This document shows, in pieces, positions 1-6,341 of a stretch of 9,992 nt of DNA. Below the pieces are notes generated by a model. That model did no database searches. It had not been told where the DNA came from and saw nothing but the letters and a program-made list of their open reading frames with translations. Location of the stretch: NCBI GenBank assembly GCA_001801495.1, contig MGXW01000047.1, positions 1-9,992 of the forward strand, in the 5' to 3' direction. Source of the stretch: Gammaproteobacteria bacterium RIFCSPHIGHO2_12_FULL_37_34. Lineage in GTDB: Bacteria > Pseudomonadota > Gammaproteobacteria > DSM-16500. The position numbers and the translations under genes were made by a program. Position 1 is the stretch's first letter. Each line of letters begins with the position of its first letter.

Positions 1-72
1 GAGCTTGATCGTATTGAGCGTCGAGATTTTTATCGTGCACTACTTAAGGAATCACTAGAATTAGAGCCATAA
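1..72 (+). CDS. C-terminal end of an unrecognised protein (partial)
   Basis: An open plus-strand frame enters at the window edge and stops at TAA (70-72), giving 23 residues that end in ALLKESLELEP. The tail is charged and probably helical (ELDRIERRDFYRALL). It is too short to assign to a family. It converges on the patatin gene, whose stop codon lies about 100 bp further on. I see no hairpin with a T-tract between the two stops. The frame is open to the edge, but 23 codons are weak evidence on their own, so it could also be a chance reading. Confidence 0.5.
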   Translation, partial: ELDRIERRDFYRALLKESLELEP

Positions 73-174
73 AAAACGATTAATTATTTTCATGCAGACC
101 AGGCAAAGTTGTTTATCTTACTGCGATTCCTACTGAACGACAGATGGTTCTACATTATCCAGATTCGAAGCTAA

Positions 175-1320
175 CTAAACAAACGGATCATCGTCATTAA
201 TGGGTTCATCTGATAATTCATGAATCACAATACCGCTATCACCATGCTGTGGTTTAGCCCAAGGTGGATTTTTTAATGTTTTAGCGACATCCACATATCC
301 ACATTGCATATGATCCATAATGGAGGGTAAAGAAAAATCAAAATCTTTGGTGGATAAATCAGATAGTTTGCCTTGATAATGAAAACGAGCGAGTTGAATC
401 ACACCGCATTGGCCCAAATTAATTAATTTTTGTAATCGTGGATCTTGTTTTTTTTCTTCAGGCAAATGTTCACTTAAAATGCGAATAGCATGTTTTAAAT
501 TATGTAATTTTTCATATGCTTTAATGAATAATAAATGATGGCTAGAATAACTGATATCTTTTTGTCGCTTTAATACATCATCCATGGCAGCTGGCCGATG
601 GCCAAATGAATTAAATAAGTGCACCATAAAACATAAGGTACGAATGGGTTGATCGTCTGTTCCTAGTAAATTAATTTGTGTATTGGAATGCACGCCGCCA
701 TCCCAATACATGCCACCATCAACAGAAATAGCAGGAAATCCAGGAGGAAGTGCAGCACTTGCCATGATATGTTCAGGTGTAATGATATGTTTGGTATTGT
801 CAAAATAAACTAATTTACCTGTTGCAACCCGCACGGCTCCCATACTCAGGCGAATTTTTTTCTCGTTGATGCGATCAAAATCAATGAAACGCATTAATGT
901 ATCGCGCAATTCACTTGTATCATAATAACTTAATTTGTCTACTGTACTTTCAGTGCTCCACCAAGGATTCCACCATCGTGGTTTAAAAAAACCAGGTTGG
1001 CCTATTGTTTCGGTAATAAATGCACTTAAAAAATGTTGCCAACGCTCCATATAAATATTATTAACAGTATCAGGCGCAGGAGGTATTTTTGTTGCAATGC
1101 TATGCCAAAATTCTTCGAGTTTATTCACACGTTGTTCAGGCGAGTTACCAACAATGATTGCACTATTAATAGAGCCGATCGATGTTGCAATTAGCCAATT
1201 GGGTGTGTAGCCATGTTCGTGTAAGCATTTAAATACACCTGCCTGGTAAGCACCTAAGGCGCCACCGCCTTGAAATAAATAAACAATGCGATCAAAAGCA
1301 GTAGCAGGGTCTTTGGTCAC
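175..1320 (-). CDS. patD: Patatin-like phospholipase with C-terminal DUF3734-type region
   Basis: A 381-residue Ser/Asp-dyad acyl hydrolase of the bacterial patatin family, expected to cleave acyl esters of phospholipids or related lipids. The oxyanion-hole glycine loop GGGALGAYQAG is at about residues 18-28. The nucleophile Ser47 lies in ATSIGS and the catalytic Asp207 in WDGGV. The region after about residue 245 (KRQKDISYSSHH onward) resembles the DUF3734 tail of the long bacterial patatins. The elbow reads A-T-S-I-G, so the first glycine of GxSxG is alanine. There is no signal peptide, so it is either cytosolic or exported by another route. The ATG is preceded by AAGGAGC at good spacing and lies 22 bp after bdhA, so the two are almost certainly one transcript. 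The same pair is known in Legionella pneumophila as bdhA-patD, reported as needed for amoeba infection. The true substrate is unknown, and a role with PHB or host lipids is inference. Confidence 0.9.
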   Translation of the reverse strand: MTKDPATAFDRIVYLFQGGGALGAYQAGVFKCLHEHGYTPNWLIATSIGSINSAIIVGNSPEQRVNKLEEFWHSIATKIPPAPDTVNNIYMERWQHFLSAFITETIGQPGFFKPRWWNPWWSTESTVDKLSYYDTSELRDTLMRFIDFDRINEKKIRLSMGAVRVATGKLVYFDNTKHIITPEHIMASAALPPGFPAISVDGGMYWDGGVHSNTQINLLGTDDQPIRTLCFMVHLFNSFGHRPAAMDDVLKRQKDISYSSHHLLFIKAYEKLHNLKHAIRILSEHLPEEKKQDPRLQKLINLGQCGVIQLARFHYQGKLSDLSTKDFDFSLPSIMDHMQCGYVDVAKTLKNPPWAKPQHGDSGIVIHELSDEPINDDDPFV

Positions 1321-1342
1321 GACTGCTCCTTATAAAGAGTTT

Positions 1343-2125
1343 TTATTGCATAAACCAACCATGACTCACGATTAAAGATTGCCCTGATAAAGCGTTGGAA
1401 TCAAACGATGCAAAAAATAAAGCAACTTGAGCGACATCCATGGTTGTGGTGAATTCGCCATCAATTGTTTCTTTTAACATAACTTTTTTAATGACATCTT
1501 GTTCACTCATCCCTAACTCTTTGGCTTGTTCGGGAATTTGTTTATCAACAAGTGGTGTTCGTACATAACCAGGACAAATAACATTTGCACGTACTTTGTG
1601 TGCAGCACCTTCTTTTGCGACAACTTTGCATAAACCAATTAAGCCATGTTTGGCAGTAACATAAGGCGCTTTTAAAGGAGAAGCTTCTTTGGAATGAACC
1701 GAACCCATATAAATGATACAGCCGCCTTGATTGCGTGCATACATATTGCGTAAACAAGCGCGTGTGGTGAGGAAAGCACCATCTAGATGGATAGCCAATA
1801 ATTTTTTCCAATCAGCTAAAGCCAATTTATCAATGGGGTCGATATGTTGAATACCTGCATTGCTTACTAAAATGTCGACTCCACCAAATGTTTTAATCGC
1901 TTGCGCGACACCCTGATCGACTTCGGCTTCATTTGTTACATCCATTTTCACGCCGAGTGCTTGACCGCCTTTAGCAATTATTTCTTTAGCAGTTGCATCA
2001 GCTTCATTTGCATTTAAATCAGCAATGACAATCTTTGCACCTTCTTTAGCAAAGACTTCAGCAATTTCTTTGCCAATGCCACTTGCTGATCCAGTAATCA
2101 TTGCGACTTTATTTTGAAGGCGCAT
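1343..2125 (-). CDS. bdhA: D-3-hydroxybutyrate dehydrogenase (SDR family)
   Basis: A 260-residue classical short-chain dehydrogenase that interconverts (R)-3-hydroxybutyrate and acetoacetate with NAD, the step after PHB depolymerisation. The nucleotide-binding motif TGSASGIG is at 11-18. Asp36 ends the second beta strand and points to NAD rather than NADP. NAG is at 89-91. The catalytic set is Ser142, Tyr155 and Lys159 (YVTAK). Substrate-site residues known from Pseudomonas enzymes have counterparts in Gln93, His144, Lys152 and Gln196, and the protein ends in the typical SHGWFMQ with a terminal Gln. Full length for the family. A GGAGA Shine-Dalgarno sequence lies upstream of the ATG. It is the first gene before the patatin, and its leader contains or abuts the palindromic repeat at 2146-2283. 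These substrate residues make a generic SDR assignment unlikely. Confidence 0.95.
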   Translation of the reverse strand: MRLQNKVAMITGSASGIGKEIAEVFAKEGAKIVIADLNANEADATAKEIIAKGGQALGVKMDVTNEAEVDQGVAQAIKTFGGVDILVSNAGIQHIDPIDKLALADWKKLLAIHLDGAFLTTRACLRNMYARNQGGCIIYMGSVHSKEASPLKAPYVTAKHGLIGLCKVVAKEGAAHKVRANVICPGYVRTPLVDKQIPEQAKELGMSEQDVIKKVMLKETIDGEFTTTMDVAQVALFFASFDSNALSGQSLIVSHGWFMQ

Positions 2126-2145
2126 GAGCGTTCTCCATGTGTTTG

Positions 2146-2283
2146 AAGAGAATGTTTATTAAACCGTGTCATTGCTTATGTGACTCGGGAGCGTACATCC
2201 CTGTACTCGGCGCTTATCACCATCCATGGTCGCGACGTCCCTCGTCTACATAAGCAATGACACGGTTTAATAAACATTCTCTT
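2146..2283. repeat. Palindromic MITE-like element with 36-bp perfect inverted repeats
   Basis: Two perfect 36-bp arms (2146-2181 and 2248-2283, each other's reverse complement) flank a 66-bp centre. The arms are about 31% GC by my count and the centre about 61%. The centre holds smaller palindromes, among them GTACA-TCCC-TGTAC, CCAT-CC-ATGG and GTCGCGAC. The octamer TTTGAAGA occurs at both edges (2142-2149 and 2282-2289) and would fit a target-site duplication that slightly overlaps the arm ends. No transposase is present and no real ORF fits inside. It sits between the acd stop and the bdhA start, so it could form a long hairpin in an acd-bdhA readthrough transcript. There is no T-tract after the hairpin on either strand, so it is not a standard intrinsic terminator. 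Whether it is repeated elsewhere in the genome cannot be seen here. Confidence 0.85.
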
Positions 2284-2320
2284 TGAAGATGAATAGCCAT
2301 TTTCCGACTATACTATTCCA

Positions 2321-3472
2321 TTATAACTCAAATTCATTTCGAAAAGTTTGTCTTGCGATAATCAAACGCATAATTTCATTTGTACCTTCAAGGATTTGGT
2401 GAACGCGAAGATCACGTACGTAGCGTTCGATGGGGTAATCCTGCATGTATCCATAACCACCGTATAATTGTAACGCTTGATTGCAAATTTCAAAACATAG
2501 ATCAGTTGCTAGACGTTTTGCCATGGCGCAATATCGAATGGCTTCTGCATGGTGGTGATCAAGTGCTGATGCTGCATGATATGTCATTAAACGAGCAGCT
2601 TCAAATTCGGTTAACATATCTGCCAATTTAAATTGCAAAGCTTCAAATTCAGCAAGTTTTTTTTTAAATTGCATTCGTTCTTGCATATAGTGTCGAGCTA
2701 ATCGAATACATTGCTTGGCACCACCTAATGAACAAGCAGCGATATTTACTCGACCACCGTTTAATGCAGATAATGCAATATTAAAGCCTTCTCCTTCTTG
2801 GCCAATTCGATAATGAATAGGTACATGACAATTTTCAAAAAATACCATCGTAGTTGGTTGACTATGCCAACCCAGTTTTTTTTCTTGTTTGCCAAAACTG
2901 ATACCTGGCATATTTTTTTCTACAAGTAAACATGTAATACCTTTTGGCCCTTCATAACCTGTTCGGACCATACAGGCATATAAATCACTCACGGATCCAC
3001 CAGAGATAAATGCTTTTGTGCCGTTTAAAACATAATCATCGCCCTTACGCACAGCAGTTGTTTTGAGTGAAGCAGCATCCGAACCAGCGCTTGGTTCGGT
3101 TAAACAATAACTACTTAAAACTTCCATGGTTCCTAATCGAGGTAGCCATGATTTTCGCAAATCATCCTGACCATATTGATCAATCAACCAGGCAACCATA
3201 TTGTGAACAGAAAGATAGGCAGCAGTTGATGGACAAGCGGTTGCGAGTTCTTCGAATATTAATGCGCTATCTAGCCGTGATAATTCCGAACCACCCACAT
3301 CGCCACGGACATAAATAGTAGCAAGCCCTAGAGAAGCTGCTTTGCGTAATGTTTCAATAGGAAAAATATATTCCTCATCCCATTTGCTCGCAAAGGGCGC
3401 CATTTCATGTTCAGCAAAGTCGCGAGCCGTATTACGAATAGTTAGTTGTTCTTGGCTTAAATTAAAATTCAT
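2321..3472 (-). CDS. Acyl-CoA dehydrogenase, isobutyryl-CoA dehydrogenase-like (ACAD8 type)
   Basis: A 383-residue FAD enzyme that introduces the alpha-beta double bond into an acyl-CoA and passes electrons to electron-transfer flavoprotein. The first signature CLTEPSAGSD is at 123-132 and the second, LYGGYGYMQDYPIERYVRD, is near residues 335-355. The catalytic base is expected at Glu362 in ILEGTNE. Stretches such as GPKGITCLLVEK, GKQEKKLGWHSQPT and NGGRVNIAACSLGGA closely resemble isobutyryl-CoA dehydrogenase, the valine-pathway enzyme, as I remember it. Short-branched or short straight-chain acyl-CoA remains possible. Its ATG overlaps the stop of the FAH-family gene by 4 bp (ATGA), so translation is likely coupled. 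The usual valine-pathway partners (mmsA, mmsB, enoyl-CoA hydratase) are not in this window. Confidence 0.9.
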   Translation of the reverse strand: MNFNLSQEQLTIRNTARDFAEHEMAPFASKWDEEYIFPIETLRKAASLGLATIYVRGDVGGSELSRLDSALIFEELATACPSTAAYLSVHNMVAWLIDQYGQDDLRKSWLPRLGTMEVLSSYCLTEPSAGSDAASLKTTAVRKGDDYVLNGTKAFISGGSVSDLYACMVRTGYEGPKGITCLLVEKNMPGISFGKQEKKLGWHSQPTTMVFFENCHVPIHYRIGQEGEGFNIALSALNGGRVNIAACSLGGAKQCIRLARHYMQERMQFKKKLAEFEALQFKLADMLTEFEAARLMTYHAASALDHHHAEAIRYCAMAKRLATDLCFEICNQALQLYGGYGYMQDYPIERYVRDLRVHQILEGTNEIMRLIIARQTFRNEFEL

Positions 3473-4329
3473 TTTTTCGGAACTTCCTCTGCTATCATGT
3501 GATGCTGTTGTTTACCTAACCCAGTAATGCCTAATGTGACTTGTTGTCCTGGTTTTAGAAAAATTGCATTTGGTTTTTGGGCACAACCAATGCCAGCTGG
3601 GGTACCAGTTGAAATAATATCACCAGGGTACAGAGTAAAAAACTGGCTTAGATAACTGATTAAATAAGGTACTTTAAAAATCATATGTTGTGTATTGCCA
3701 TTTTGATAACGTTTGCCATCCACTTCTAGCCATAATGCTAAATGATGTATATCAGTCATTTCATCCGGCGTGACTAACCATGGACCAATGGGTCCGAATG
3801 TATCGCAACTTTTTCCTTTAGCCCATTGTGTGGTATTGTGTCGTTGATAGTGACGTTCTGTCACATCGTTTACCACACAATAACCAGCAATATAATCTAA
3901 GGCATGTTCTATGGAAACGCGTTTAGCTGATTTACCAATAATAATACCTAATTCTACTTCCCAATCAGTGTGGGTTGAATGATGCGGAATGATGGTGTGA
4001 TCATAAGGACCACAAATGGAGCTAGTTGCTTTTAAAAAAACAACGGGTTCTGTAGGAATATCTGCATTTGTTTCTTTAGCGTGGTCTGGGTAGTTAAGCC
4101 CGATACAAATAAATTTTCCGACTTGATGAATACAAGGGCCAATGCGCGAATTATTTTCAATAATAGGCAGAGTTTCTATTTTTATTTTTTGTAATTCAGC
4201 AAGATAAGTTGGCGATAAGATTTCACCAGCAAGATCTGGAATATGATGGGATAAATCACGCATACATCCTGCATCATCCAAGCAAGCTGGTTTTTCCTTA
4301 CCTGCCTCGCCATACCTGAGCAATTTCAT
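3469..4329 (-). CDS. Fumarylacetoacetate hydrolase (FAH) family protein
   Basis: A 286-residue member of the FAH/2-keto-4-pentenoate hydratase/acylpyruvate hydrolase superfamily, whose enzymes cleave or hydrate 2-oxo acids with a divalent metal. The core starts near residue 72 (KFICIGLNYPDHAKE). Predicted metal ligands are Glu124 and Glu126 in DWEVELG and Asp155 in VVNDVTER. His83, Lys100 and the lysines of WAKGKSCDTFGPIGPW match conserved active-site positions. The C-terminal PGDIISTGTPAGIG loop is typical. The N-terminal 70 residues form the small lead domain of the FAHD2/ureidoglycolate-lyase-like branch. AAGGA lies 6 nt before the ATG and overlaps the lysA stop, with an 8-bp intergenic gap. 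The downstream acyl-CoA dehydrogenase overlaps by 4 bp. The substrate cannot be decided from sequence alone: acylpyruvates or another 2-oxo acid are possible. Confidence 0.88.
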   Translation of the reverse strand: MKLLRYGEAGKEKPACLDDAGCMRDLSHHIPDLAGEILSPTYLAELQKIKIETLPIIENNSRIGPCIHQVGKFICIGLNYPDHAKETNADIPTEPVVFLKATSSICGPYDHTIIPHHSTHTDWEVELGIIIGKSAKRVSIEHALDYIAGYCVVNDVTERHYQRHNTTQWAKGKSCDTFGPIGPWLVTPDEMTDIHHLALWLEVDGKRYQNGNTQHMIFKVPYLISYLSQFFTLYPGDIISTGTPAGIGCAQKPNAIFLKPGQQVTLGITGLGKQQHHMIAEEVPKK

Positions 4330-4337
4330 AAGCGTCC

Positions 4338-5588
4338 TTATGCATCAGTTTTGAGCTTTTCTAAGCCGATTAAATCAGCGATCGTTTCACGCCGACGAAT
4401 TAAATGAATGTGATGATCATCAATTAAAATTTCAGCAGCGCGACATCTGGAATTATAATTCGAACTCATGCAAAAACCATATGCACCAACTGTATCAATA
4501 GCAAGCAAATCATGTGCTTTTATAGCTAGTTCACGATTGATACCAAGAAAATCAGCTGATTCACACACAGGGCCAACAATATCATAGCATTTTGTTTCAG
4601 CTTGATGTTGAATGATTGGTAAAATAGTTTGCCATGCATTATAAAGCGCAGGTCGCAACAAATCATTCATTCCAGCATCCACAATAGCAAAATTTTTATG
4701 ATGGGTTTGTTTTATATATTCGACACGTGTTAATAAAACGCCAGCATTGCCGATGATACTGCGACCTGGTTCCACAATTATTTCAAGTGAGTCATGCTTA
4801 AATTTTTCTTTGATGGCTGTTGCATAGTCTGTAATACTTGGTGGGTGTTCATGATCATAGATAATGCCCAATCCACCGCCAATATTCATATGATGAATAT
4901 TAAAACCCATTCGTTTTAATTTTTGATATAGTCTAATAAGATGATCCATTGCTAATAAAAAGGGATGGAGTTCGGTAATTTGTGAACCGATATGACAAGC
5001 GAGGCCAATTAATTTTAATTGTGGCATGGTCGCTATTTCTTGACAAATAGGTATGACATCCTCTGCTGCAATCCCAAACTTATTTTCTTTGGTTCCTGTT
5101 GTAATATGGGAATGAGTTTGTGGATTCACATCCGGATTAATACGTAATGCAATGTTGAGTATTTTATTATGCTTTGTAGCAATCAGAGCGAGTCGTTCTA
5201 ATTCGGGTTCTGATTCTACATTAAAACAAAAGATGTCTAACTCAGCTGCTCTCTCCATTTCGTTTTCGCGTTTACCTACACCAGAAAAAATGATTTGTTG
5301 TGGATTGCCACCTGCAGCAATGACTCGTTCCAATTCACCTACTGAAACAATATCAAATCCCGAACCAAGTTTGGCGAGAATATTTAAAATAGCAATATTG
5401 CTGTTTGCTTTTACAGCATAACAAATGCGATGCGAAAAAGAGTGAAGTGCTTGATCAAATGCTTGCCAATTGTTACGAATAGCAGCATGTGAATAAACAT
5501 AACAAGGTGTTCCAAATTCTTCGGCAATTTTTTTTAAATTGACGTTTTCAATATACAGCTCGTTTTGTTTATAATGTAAACACGACAT
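4338..5588 (-). CDS. lysA: Diaminopimelate decarboxylase
   Basis: A 416-residue fold-III PLP enzyme that decarboxylates meso-diaminopimelate to L-lysine, the last step of lysine synthesis. The PLP lysine is Lys60 in YAVKAN. CHIGSQI (198-204), GGGLGI (237-242) and the phosphate-binding EPGR (273-276) follow. The catalytic cysteine from the partner subunit is Cys342 in GPVCESADFLG, and the substrate-binding GAYGFCMSSNYNSR is at 368-381. Two usually conserved positions differ: GFS is GFC, and RPRAAE is RCRAAE. Full length for the family. The N-terminus aligns with known LysA starts, so the ATG at 5588 is credible, yet there is no clear Shine-Dalgarno sequence (ATTAAAACT just before it). The gene lies 10 bp after the phasin stop. 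Its usual partner dapF is not nearby. Confidence 0.96.
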   Translation of the reverse strand: MSCLHYKQNELYIENVNLKKIAEEFGTPCYVYSHAAIRNNWQAFDQALHSFSHRICYAVKANSNIAILNILAKLGSGFDIVSVGELERVIAAGGNPQQIIFSGVGKRENEMERAAELDIFCFNVESEPELERLALIATKHNKILNIALRINPDVNPQTHSHITTGTKENKFGIAAEDVIPICQEIATMPQLKLIGLACHIGSQITELHPFLLAMDHLIRLYQKLKRMGFNIHHMNIGGGLGIIYDHEHPPSITDYATAIKEKFKHDSLEIIVEPGRSIIGNAGVLLTRVEYIKQTHHKNFAIVDAGMNDLLRPALYNAWQTILPIIQHQAETKCYDIVGPVCESADFLGINRELAIKAHDLLAIDTVGAYGFCMSSNYNSRCRAAEILIDDHHIHLIRRRETIADLIGLEKLKTDA

Positions 5589-5598
5589 AGTTTTAATA

Positions 5599-5937
5599 TT
5601 AATCAGTTGCTAAATCACAATGGGCTTTTAACCACTCATTATAATCTGAAATATGCCCTAGGGAAGCATTTAAAAACCGTTGTGCGGAAAGCGCCAGTTT
5701 TTTATTAATCTCATTTGTGAATCTAGCTTGTGCGCAAATAATATCTGTTGGTGATTGAGCTTTTTGCAATAATTTAAGGTTATCAATGCTGGTTGCAAAT
5801 ATCTCATTTAAAATAGATACGTTTTGTTCAATATAGCGGTTAATTAAGACATTAATTTGTTCATCTTGAGATTTTGGTAGTTGATCAATGAGTTTGGAAA
5901 ATAATTTCCAATTTTCGTGAAATTCCTGATACGGCAT
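5599..5937 (-). CDS. Small phasin-family protein (PHB granule-associated)
   Basis: A 112-residue, mostly helical protein with no signal peptide or membrane segment. The central and C-terminal parts (NLKLLQKAQSPTDIICAQ, then NEINKKLALSAQRFLNAS) fit the phasin_2 pattern of an amphipathic helix followed by a Q-A-x-F-type region. Phasins coat PHB granules, limit granule fusion and influence synthase and depolymerase access. Context supports this: phaC lies about 3 kb away and bdhA is downstream on the same strand. It is short for a phasin but within the range of gammaproteobacterial forms. It is the first gene of the lysA-FAH-acd group and has a full AAGGAGGT ribosome site, suggesting strong translation as expected for an abundant coat protein. 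A general coiled-coil protein is the main alternative. Confidence 0.78.
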   Translation of the reverse strand: MPYQEFHENWKLFSKLIDQLPKSQDEQINVLINRYIEQNVSILNEIFATSIDNLKLLQKAQSPTDIICAQARFTNEINKKLALSAQRFLNASLGHISDYNEWLKAHCDLATD

Positions 5938-5940
5938 TAT

Positions 5941-5948
5941 ACCTCCTT
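5941..5948 (-). promoter_or_regulatory. Near-perfect Shine-Dalgarno site of the phasin gene
   Basis: AAGGAGGT on the minus strand matches the 16S rRNA anti-Shine-Dalgarno sequence over eight bases. It sits 3 nt before the phasin ATG (4 nt from the GGAGG core), which is slightly close. It is the strongest ribosome site I see in the window and contrasts with the missing site at lysA next door, so phasin and LysA yields from the shared mRNA may differ greatly. Confidence 0.8.
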
Positions 5949-5972
5949 GCTGATGTAAGCTATTGATTATTA

Positions 5973-6001
5973 AAAATATATTTTGAAAAAGACTGTATCA
6001 A
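5973..6001 (-). promoter_or_regulatory. Candidate sigma-70 promoter for the phasin-lysA group
   Basis: On the minus strand, TTGATA (5996-6001) and TATTTT (5973-5978) are separated by 17 bp. They match the -35 consensus at five of six and the -10 consensus at four of six positions. A start about 7 nt downstream would give a leader of roughly 28 nt ahead of the phasin ATG. The surrounding DNA is AT-rich, so chance matches are common. No operator-like dyad is evident. Confidence 0.5.
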
Positions 6002-6112
6002 TTGCAAGAGTAGTATAGCAGTGTCTAGATGGAGTAACAAATGGAAGCTTACGCTATATGCAAGTTTATGATATGCTACTTATGCATCAAAAATAGTCAA
6101 AAGGAGTTGTCT

Positions 6113-6322
6113 ATGAAAGAGTTAAATTTGTATAGCTGGACTGCTTTAATTCTTGTATTGATTGGTGGAATTAACTGGGGTTTGGTGGGTTTGTTCAATT
6201 TTAATTTTGTGTCTATGCTTTTTGGTATGGGGTGGTTAGGGCGTTTAATTTATATTCTTGTTGGTATTGCAGCAGGGTATATTTGTTATTTGCTTTATGT
6301 GGAGAAGATGAAGAAAAGCTAG
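6113..6322 (+). CDS. DUF378 family small membrane protein
   Basis: A 69-residue inner-membrane protein with two predicted transmembrane helices: about residues 8-28 (WTALILVLIGGINWGLVGLF) and about 43-63 (LGRLIYILVGIAAGYICYLL), followed by a short basic tail (EKMKKS). GGINWGLVG and the RxIYxLVGxAxGY block are typical of DUF378. The function of the family is not known. I chose the ATG at 6113 because AAGGAG (6101-6106) lies 6 nt upstream and MKELNLYSW matches the usual family N-terminus. The in-frame ATG at 6041 would add 24 residues (including ICKFMICYLCIK), has no ribosome site, and is not expected in the family. The gene stands alone on the plus strand and converges on the VIT-type gene, whose stop is 19 bp away. 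Confidence 0.9.
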   Translation: MKELNLYSWTALILVLIGGINWGLVGLFNFNFVSMLFGMGWLGRLIYILVGIAAGYICYLLYVEKMKKS

Positions 6323-6339
6323 AGCAAATAGCTTACTTC
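6310..6339. other. Hairpin between convergent genes
   Basis: AAGCTA (6316-6321) and TAGCTT (6329-6334) form a perfect 6-bp stem with a 7-nt loop. Outside a small internal bulge, GAAG (6310-6313) and CTTC (6336-6339) add four more pairs. The structure spans the DUF378 stop codon and nearly fills the gap to the convergent VIT gene. A T-tract is lacking on both strands, so it would be a weak terminator at best, or an mRNA 3'-end stabiliser. It could also be chance in AT-rich DNA. Confidence 0.35.
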
Positions 6340-6341
6340 AT

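Noticed and set aside
1545..1811. Open frame of 88 codons antiparallel or out of frame to bdhA
   Set aside because: It lies wholly inside the well-supported bdhA gene on the same strand in another frame, is rich in Cys, Trp and Ser, and has no ribosome site. A shadow frame.
2146..2283. The large palindrome as an intrinsic terminator of acd
   Set aside because: No T-tract follows the stem on either strand, and the loop is 66 bp long, which is unlike a rho-independent terminator.
2305..2335. TATAAT on the minus strand at the acd stop, as a bdhA promoter
   Set aside because: The -10 match is perfect but no acceptable -35 hexamer lies 16-18 bp upstream, and it coincides with the acd stop codon. 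A nearby TATAGT has the same problem. Unproven rather than excluded.
2380..3527. Three plus-strand open frames opposite acd and the FAH-acd junction
   Set aside because: They are antisense to a full-length conserved gene, show no family motifs, and have no Shine-Dalgarno sites.
5152..5421. Plus-strand open frame opposite lysA
   Set aside because: Ser-rich antisense shadow of conserved LysA sequence.
6041..6112. Upstream ATG start for the DUF378 protein
   Set aside because: It adds 24 residues unlike the family, has no Shine-Dalgarno sequence, and AAGGAG sits ideally before the ATG at 6113.
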